A DNA stretch of 9,268 bases from an uncultured Altererythrobacter sp. (lineage in GTDB: Bacteria > Pseudomonadota > Alphaproteobacteria > Sphingomonadales > Sphingomonadaceae). Shown piece by piece: positions 5,777-9,268 of the stretch (the first letter of the stretch is position 1; every line of letters begins with the position of its first letter). Made by a program: the position numbers and the translations under genes. Below the pieces are notes generated by a model. It was not told the origin of the DNA, made no database searches, and saw only the letters and a program-made list of their open reading frames with translations. The stretch lies in contig CAMPIX010000044.1 of the NCBI GenBank assembly GCA_946886565.1, positions 1-9,268 on the forward strand. Reading direction: 5' to 3'.

Positions 5777-6739
5777 ATGGAGCAATTCGGAGCGACGAGC
5801 ACGGCGGACGAGGTGCTCGAGGGGCGCGACCTTTCGGGGCGGACCGCGTTCATCACCGGCGGCTATTCGGGGCTCGGCAAGGAAACCGCACGGGCGATGG
5901 CGGCGAAGGGCGCGCACGTGATCCTCGCCGGGCGCGACGCGGGCAAGCTCGACGATGCGGCGCGCGAGATCGGCGAGGCCACCGGCGCGCGGGTCGAGAC
6001 GATCGTCTGCGACCTCGCCTCCCTCGCGAGCGTGCGCGCCTGCGGCGCCGAGGCGCGCGAGCGGTTCGACAAGATCGACCTCCTGATCAACAACGCCGGG
6101 GTGATGGCCTGCCCGCGCGGCGAAACCGCCGACGGGTTCGAGATGCAGTTCGGCACCAACCACCTCGGCCATTTCCTGCTCACGAAGGAATTGCTGCCGC
6201 TGGTCGAGAAGGGCGAGCGGGCGCGGATCGTCAACCTCTCGAGCCGCGGGCATCACATCGACCGTGTGCACTTCGACGATCCCAATTTCGCGCGCCGCGA
6301 CTACGAGAAATGGGCCAGCTACGGCCAGTCGAAAACGGCCAACATCCTGTTCTCGGTCGGGCTCGAGAAGCGCCTCGGCGGGCGCGGAATCCATGCCTAC
6401 GCGCTCCATCCGGGCGGGATTCAGACCAACCTCGGACGGCACATGACCGAGGAAGACCGCGCGTGGATGGCCGACCGCATCCGCAAGCTGGCCGAGAAGA
6501 GCGGGGAGCAGCCGCAAGGTTTCAAGACGATCCCCCAAGGCGCGGCGACAACCTGCTGGGTCGCCACCGCCGACGAACTGGAGGGACGCGGCGGACTCTA
6601 CGCCGAGGATTGCCACGTCGCCGCGGTGGACGATGCCGACCCCTCGGGCGGTGTGCGCAGCTACGCGGTCGATCCGGACAATGCCGAGCTGCTCTGGGCG
6701 CTGTCGGAAGAACTGGTCGGGGAAAGGTTCGCCGCCTGA
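5777..6739 (+). CDS. Short-chain dehydrogenase/reductase (retinol-dehydrogenase/WWOX-like)
   Basis: This 320-residue SDR oxidoreductase carries the cofactor loop TGGYSGLG (27-34), the acidic CDL at 78-80, NNAG (105-108), the catalytic Ser region VNLSSRGH (152-159) and YGQSK (182-186) with Tyr182 and Lys186. A basic GRD (52-54) after beta-2 suggests NADP(H) preference. The C-terminus LLWALSEELVGERF (305-318) matches the helix usual in the retinol-dehydrogenase/protochlorophyllide-reductase-like branch, supporting the stop at 6737-6739. GGAG at 5765-5768 sits 8 bases before ATG 5777; the GTG at 5768 would overlap that site, so ATG is preferred. The substrate is unknown and no pathway partner is adjacent. 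It is divergent from the asparaginase gene, and its last 79 bases are overlapped on the other strand. Confidence 0.92.
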   Translation: MEQFGATSTADEVLEGRDLSGRTAFITGGYSGLGKETARAMAAKGAHVILAGRDAGKLDDAAREIGEATGARVETIVCDLASLASVRACGAEARERFDKIDLLINNAGVMACPRGETADGFEMQFGTNHLGHFLLTKELLPLVEKGERARIVNLSSRGHHIDRVHFDDPNFARRDYEKWASYGQSKTANILFSVGLEKRLGGRGIHAYALHPGGIQTNLGRHMTEEDRAWMADRIRKLAEKSGEQPQGFKTIPQGAATTCWVATADELEGRGGLYAEDCHVAAVDDADPSGGVRSYAVDPDNAELLWALSEELVGERFAA

Positions 6740-7452
6740 TCGGCGCGCCGCCGCCGCGCGCCATCGAACAGCGCCACCGCGATCAGGAAGGCGAGGCAGA
6801 TCATCGCGAACTCGCCGCCGTCCTCGACGAAAGTCTCGACCTCGATCATTGCCTGGGTGTGCTCGCCCCAGACCACCATCAGGTCTACAATCACTCCGAA
6901 GAACGCAGCGCCTGCGACGCATCCGGCGAGGATCAGCGATTCGATCGCCGGGCGCAGCCGCGCGCCGCGCAGCGAAAGATAGAGGGCTGCGAGCCAGAAC
7001 CCGCCGATGCCGAGAAACAGGCTCGCCTCGCCGATGTCGTTCGGCGCGACCGGCAGCGGCCAGCCCCTAAGAGAACCTCCAAACCAGCTTTCGAAAGCGT
7101 GTCCGAAACGCTCGTGGATTTCCACCGCGTTGTCGAGCGTGAGCCAGGCGAACAGCACCGCATTGGCGAGATAGACGCTCGCGCGCTCCCACCGCCACAT
7201 CGCGGTCAGCATGGCCGCAATCGCAAAGGTCAGCGCATATTCCAGCCATTCGCCGAACCCGCCGTCCGAGGCGAGGAAGAACTGCACCGGCAGATGCGCT
7301 TCGGTCAGCGCGCCGTAGTGCGCCGCCACATCGAGCCCCACGAGCACACCTGCATAGGGCAGCAGGAACAGCGCCGCCGTGCGCAGGCTGCGCGCGAGCG
7401 CGACTTCCCCGAGCACGACAGAGGCTTCACGAACGAACGGCGCAAGCTGCAT
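6661..7452 (-). CDS. Unidentified polytopic membrane protein
   Basis: I do not recognise this 263-residue protein. About six to seven hydrophobic segments are visible: roughly 25-45, 70-87, 91-108, 142-161, 168-187, 183-195 and 213-230. Polar residues sit at or in these helices: LDNAVEIHERFGH (106-118, with Asp107, Glu111, His113 and Glu114), DLMVVWGEHTQ (190-200, Asp190 and His198), and VEDGGEF (209-215). Such His/acid sets within membrane segments suggest metal binding or membrane catalysis, but this is inference. The C-terminus has an Arg patch (ARRRR, 232-236) then a Ser-rich tail (245-263) that is simply antisense of the dehydrogenase gene. The ATG at 7452 has GGAG 7 bases before it. The gene follows the zinc transporter gene on the same strand after 146 bases and appears to have its own promoter with a dyad. 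Confidence 0.8.
   Translation of the reverse strand: MQLAPFVREASVVLGEVALARSLRTAALFLLPYAGVLVGLDVAAHYGALTEAHLPVQFFLASDGGFGEWLEYALTFAIAAMLTAMWRWERASVYLANAVLFAWLTLDNAVEIHERFGHAFESWFGGSLRGWPLPVAPNDIGEASLFLGIGGFWLAALYLSLRGARLRPAIESLILAGCVAGAAFFGVIVDLMVVWGEHTQAMIEVETFVEDGGEFAMICLAFLIAVALFDGARRRRADQAANLSPTSSSDSAQSSSALSGSTA
6742..6759. terminator. GC hairpin just after the dehydrogenase stop
   Basis: GGCGCGC (6742-6748) and GCGCGCC (6753-6759) pair perfectly around a 4-base loop, 3 bases past the dehydrogenase stop. There is no T-run, so termination would be weak or Rho-assisted. On the other strand the same bases encode the Arg patch of the membrane protein, which may be the reason for the palindrome. 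Confidence 0.35.
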
Positions 7453-7462
7453 GGCGCGTCTC

Positions 7463-7499
7463 CGGTGCGTTCCGGCAGAGGACGGAACGCACCGCTATA
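7463..7499 (-). promoter_or_regulatory. Predicted promoter and 12-base dyad before the membrane protein gene
   Basis: On the minus strand a good -10 box TATAGC (7499-7494) has a weak -35 candidate CCGACC (7522-7517) 17 bases upstream. From the last base of the -10 box runs a perfect 12-base inverted repeat, 7494-7483 with 7474-7463, around an 8-base loop. Its far end overlaps the first G of the GGAG ribosome site. It could be an operator over the transcription start. If transcription began slightly upstream, it could instead be a leader hairpin masking the ribosome site. Confidence 0.5.
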
Positions 7500-7567
7500 G
7501 CCCGCCCGCGCCGGAAGGTCGGTTAATCCACGTGCTTAATTCCACCCTATCTCGCGGCGGTGCCAAG

Positions 7568-7585
7568 GCGGGACAGCGATCCCGC
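7568..7585 (-). terminator. Small hairpin downstream of the zinc transporter gene
   Basis: GCGGGA (7568-7573) and TCCCGC (7580-7585) form a 6-base stem with a 6-base loop, 13 bases past the transporter stop. No U-run follows on the minus strand, so this is a weak terminator candidate. The rest of the 146-base gap (7453-7598) holds only the promoter/dyad of the next gene. Confidence 0.3.
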
Positions 7586-7598
7586 AAAGATTACCGGG

Positions 7599-8618
7599 TC
7601 AGAGCCATTTCCAGCGCCAGAACAGTGCGATCTGCGCTGCCATGATCGCGGCGCACAGCCCGACCACGACCCAGAACGCCTGCGGATCGTCCGCGCCGGG
7701 CATGCCGCCGACGTTGATCCCGAGCAGGCCGGTGATGAAGGTGAGCGGCAGGAAGATCGCCGCGACGATCGTGAGCAGGTAGTTGGTCCGTTCCGCCGCC
7801 GCGAGCGAGCGCGCGCGCAACTCGTCCATCAGCACGACCGCGCTTTCCTTGCTCACGTCGATATCGTCGAGGAAGCGGCGAAGGAGCGCGACCGTCTCGG
7901 CGATCTCGCGCCGATCGTGCGCCTCGAACCATTGCGGCGCATCGCGGCTGATCGCTTCGAGAGCGACGTGCTGCGGCCCCATGTGGCGCTGCAGAGCCAG
8001 ACAGTTGCGCCGGATCGCCGCGATCTGGGCCAGCATGTCGTCGCTGTCCTCGTCTTCCATGTCGAGCTCTTCGAGCTTGTCTATCTCCTCGTTCATGTCG
8101 ACGATCGCGGCATTCATCCGATGGACCATGTGCTCGGTCAGCGAGGTGACCAGCGCGCCTGCGTCGACCGGTCCGTTGCCCGCGTCGAGTTCGCTCAGCG
8201 TGTCGCGCGGGGTCTGGAGCGGCACGCGGCGCAAGGTGACGAGCCGCCGCCCGTCGCTCCACAGCTGCATCGAGACCATGTCCTCGGGTTCGGCGCCGGG
8301 ATTGAAATTGATGCCGCGCAGCGTCGCGACCAGCGTTTCGCCCTCGCGGAACGCGCGGGGGCGGGTCGCATCGCCGGTGAGCAGCTCGGCGGTCGGCTCG
8401 GGAATGCCGAGGTCGGCTTGGAGCCACTCGTAAACGCCCTCGCAGGTGCGGCGCAGGTGGAGCCACAGGACCTCGCCCGTCGCGCCGGGCCGCCAGCGCT
8501 GCGCTTCATCCCAGCCGATTGCGCGCCCGCCGCCGTTGCCGTCGAGCACGCGCCCGAACAGGAGCGGAGTTTCGCTGTGGCTGTCGTCGGTCGGGTCGGC
8601 GGCAACGTCGATGCTCAT
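7599..8618 (-). CDS. zntB: ZntB-like CorA-superfamily divalent cation (zinc) transporter
   Basis: This 339-residue protein has the CorA/ZntB layout. There is a cytosolic funnel of about 275 residues with an alpha/beta N-terminal part and long charged helices ([26 protein letters not shown] region, 159-184). Two C-terminal membrane helices follow at about 279-299 and 316-335, ending in the basic/aromatic WRWKWL. The pore signature after the first helix reads GINVGGMPG (300-308). ZntB proteins commonly carry GIN in place of the GMN of the magnesium channel CorA, which is why zinc is preferred over magnesium here. Family members are pentamers; bacterial ZntB moves zinc across the inner membrane, with the direction debated. 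The ATG at 8618 has GAGGG 4 bases upstream. It diverges from ispG across 70 bases, which is incidental as far as can be seen. No zinc-regulator (Zur-type) box was recognised. Confidence 0.88.
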   Translation of the reverse strand: MSIDVAADPTDDSHSETPLLFGRVLDGNGGGRAIGWDEAQRWRPGATGEVLWLHLRRTCEGVYEWLQADLGIPEPTAELLTGDATRPRAFREGETLVATLRGINFNPGAEPEDMVSMQLWSDGRRLVTLRRVPLQTPRDTLSELDAGNGPVDAGALVTSLTEHMVHRMNAAIVDMNEEIDKLEELDMEDEDSDDMLAQIAAIRRNCLALQRHMGPQHVALEAISRDAPQWFEAHDRREIAETVALLRRFLDDIDVSKESAVVLMDELRARSLAAAERTNYLLTIVAAIFLPLTFITGLLGINVGGMPGADDPQAFWVVVGLCAAIMAAQIALFWRWKWL

Positions 8619-8652
8619 CGCGCCCTCATGCCGTATTCGCCCGGTGCTGTCA

Positions 8653-8681
8653 TTGCCCCTTCATCGGCGCGCGCGTATATC
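8653..8681 (+). promoter_or_regulatory. Predicted ispG promoter, probably leaderless
   Basis: TTGCCC (8653-8658) and TATATC (8676-8681) are exactly 17 bases apart. The -10 box ends 7 bases before ATG 8689, so the start point falls at or beside the start codon. No Shine-Dalgarno sequence is present in the intervening GCGCTCC. The same seven bases precede the asparaginase ATG. Confidence 0.5.
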
Positions 8682-8688
8682 GCGCTCC

Positions 8689-9268
8689 ATGTCCGAGATA
8701 CGCCCCTGGCGCACGATCGCGCGCCGCACGTCCCGCCAGATCATGGTCGGCAACACACCGGTCGGCGGCGATGCGCCGATCACCGTGCAGACGATGACCA
8801 ATACCCCGACCGAGGATGCGGGCGCGACGATCGACCAGATCCGCCGCTGTGAAGACGCCGGGGCGGACATCATCCGCGTCTCGTGCCCGACCGAGGAAGC
8901 GACCGCCGCCCTGCCCGCGATCGTGCGCGCCGCGAACATCCCGATCGTCGCCGACATCCACTTCCACTACAAGCGCGCCCTCGAGGCGGCCGACGCCGGC
9001 GCGGCGTGCCTGCGGATCAATCCGGGCAACATCGGCAGCGACCAGCGCGTGGCGGAGGTCGTCCGCGCGGCCAAGGCCAACGGCTGCGCGATCCGCATCG
9101 GGGTCAACGCCGGCAGCCTCGAGAAGGACCTGCTCGAGAAATACGGCGAGCCGTGCCCCGAGGCGCTGGTCGAATCGGCGCTCGATCACATCAAGCTGCT
9201 GCAGGCCCACGACTTCCACGAATACAAGGTGGCGGTGAAGGCGAGCGACGTGTTCCTCGCGGTCGCCG
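8689..9268 (+). CDS. ispG: 4-hydroxy-3-methylbut-2-enyl-diphosphate synthase, 5' part (runs off window)
   Basis: The frame from ATG 8689 stays open to the window end, giving 193 residues, about half of the usual alphaproteobacterial IspG (GcpE). The enzyme converts 2-C-methyl-D-erythritol 2,4-cyclodiphosphate to HMBPP, the next-to-last step of the MEP isoprenoid pathway, using a [4Fe-4S] cluster. Family stretches are clear: [20 protein letters not shown] (12-31), VQTMTNTPT (33-41), [16 protein letters not shown] (60-75), [12 protein letters not shown] (87-98), [10 protein letters not shown] (108-117) and [17 protein letters not shown] (137-153). The cluster-binding cysteines belong to the C-terminal domain beyond the window. 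There is no ribosome site before the ATG, but residues from 5 on match the family start, and a promoter abuts the codon. Expression is expected to be constitutive. Confidence 0.96.
   Translation, partial: MSEIRPWRTIARRTSRQIMVGNTPVGGDAPITVQTMTNTPTEDAGATIDQIRRCEDAGADIIRVSCPTEEATAALPAIVRAANIPIVADIHFHYKRALEAADAGAACLRINPGNIGSDQRVAEVVRAAKANGCAIRIGVNAGSLEKDLLEKYGEPCPEALVESALDHIKLLQAHDFHEYKVAVKASDVFLAVA

Noticed and set aside
5666..6922. Minus-strand open frame of 418 residues antisense to the dehydrogenase
   Set aside because: It is antisense to a gene with all SDR motifs and shows no domain of its own.
5617..7500. Plus-strand open frame of 627 residues spanning the dehydrogenase and membrane protein genes
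   Set aside because: It is an Arg/Gly/Ala-rich shadow frame in another phase over two recognised genes, with no family motifs; long stop-free shadows are normal at this GC level.
7379..7645. Small plus-strand open frame of 88 residues across the 7453-7598 gap
   Set aside because: It overlaps the starts and ends of two minus-strand genes, has no ribosome site and has shadow-like composition; the gap is explained by a promoter dyad and a hairpin.
7560..8852. Plus-strand open frame of 430 residues antisense to the zinc transporter gene
   Set aside because: The minus strand carries a full ZntB-like protein and ispG begins in another frame; the sequence is His/Arg-rich without recognisable folds.

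Overview
The window is a very GC-rich stretch of bacterial chromosome. Gene style, frequent GTG starts, tight packing and the protein sequences suggest an alphaproteobacterium, most likely a sphingomonad of the Erythrobacter type. That assignment rests on recalled resemblance, not on a search. It holds ten genes plus an 18-codon tail of an eleventh. There are no tRNA or rRNA genes, CRISPR arrays, insertion sequences or phage genes. The long antisense open frames are shadows caused by GC-rich codon use.

Layout. Positions 1-2029 carry a plus-strand operon: the tail of an unidentified gene, then a SpoIIM/DUF95 membrane protein and an RDD membrane protein, each overlapping the gene before it by 4 bases (GTGA). 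A minus-strand acyltransferase-3 membrane enzyme (2022-3155) converges on the operon with an 8-base overlap. Divergent from it, a GNAT acetyltransferase (3203-3667) overlaps a complete exported class A beta-lactamase (3664-4563) by 4 bases. A 97-base imperfect palindrome (4566-4662) fills the gap to a convergent, signal-peptide-bearing isoaspartyl peptidase/L-asparaginase (4668-5669, minus). Divergent from that is a short-chain dehydrogenase (5777-6739). Its 3' end is overlapped by 79 bases by an unidentified polytopic membrane protein on the minus strand (6661-7452). A ZntB/CorA-type divalent-cation channel lies upstream of that gene (7599-8618, minus). ispG of the MEP isoprenoid pathway starts divergently at 8689 and runs off the window; its frame is open to the edge.

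The genes do not form one pathway. Most of the window is ordinary accessory and housekeeping content with a strong cell-envelope bias: five polytopic membrane proteins and two probable exported enzymes. I see no clearly new defence or mobile system. The points most worth following are the unidentified membrane protein with intramembrane-type His and acidic residues and a 12-base dyad at its promoter, the GNAT/beta-lactamase coupling, the branched palindromic repeat, and the compact junctions. Those junctions include stop codons sharing one hairpin loop, symmetric -35 elements between divergent genes, and apparent leaderless starts of ispG and the asparaginase that share the same seven bases before ATG.
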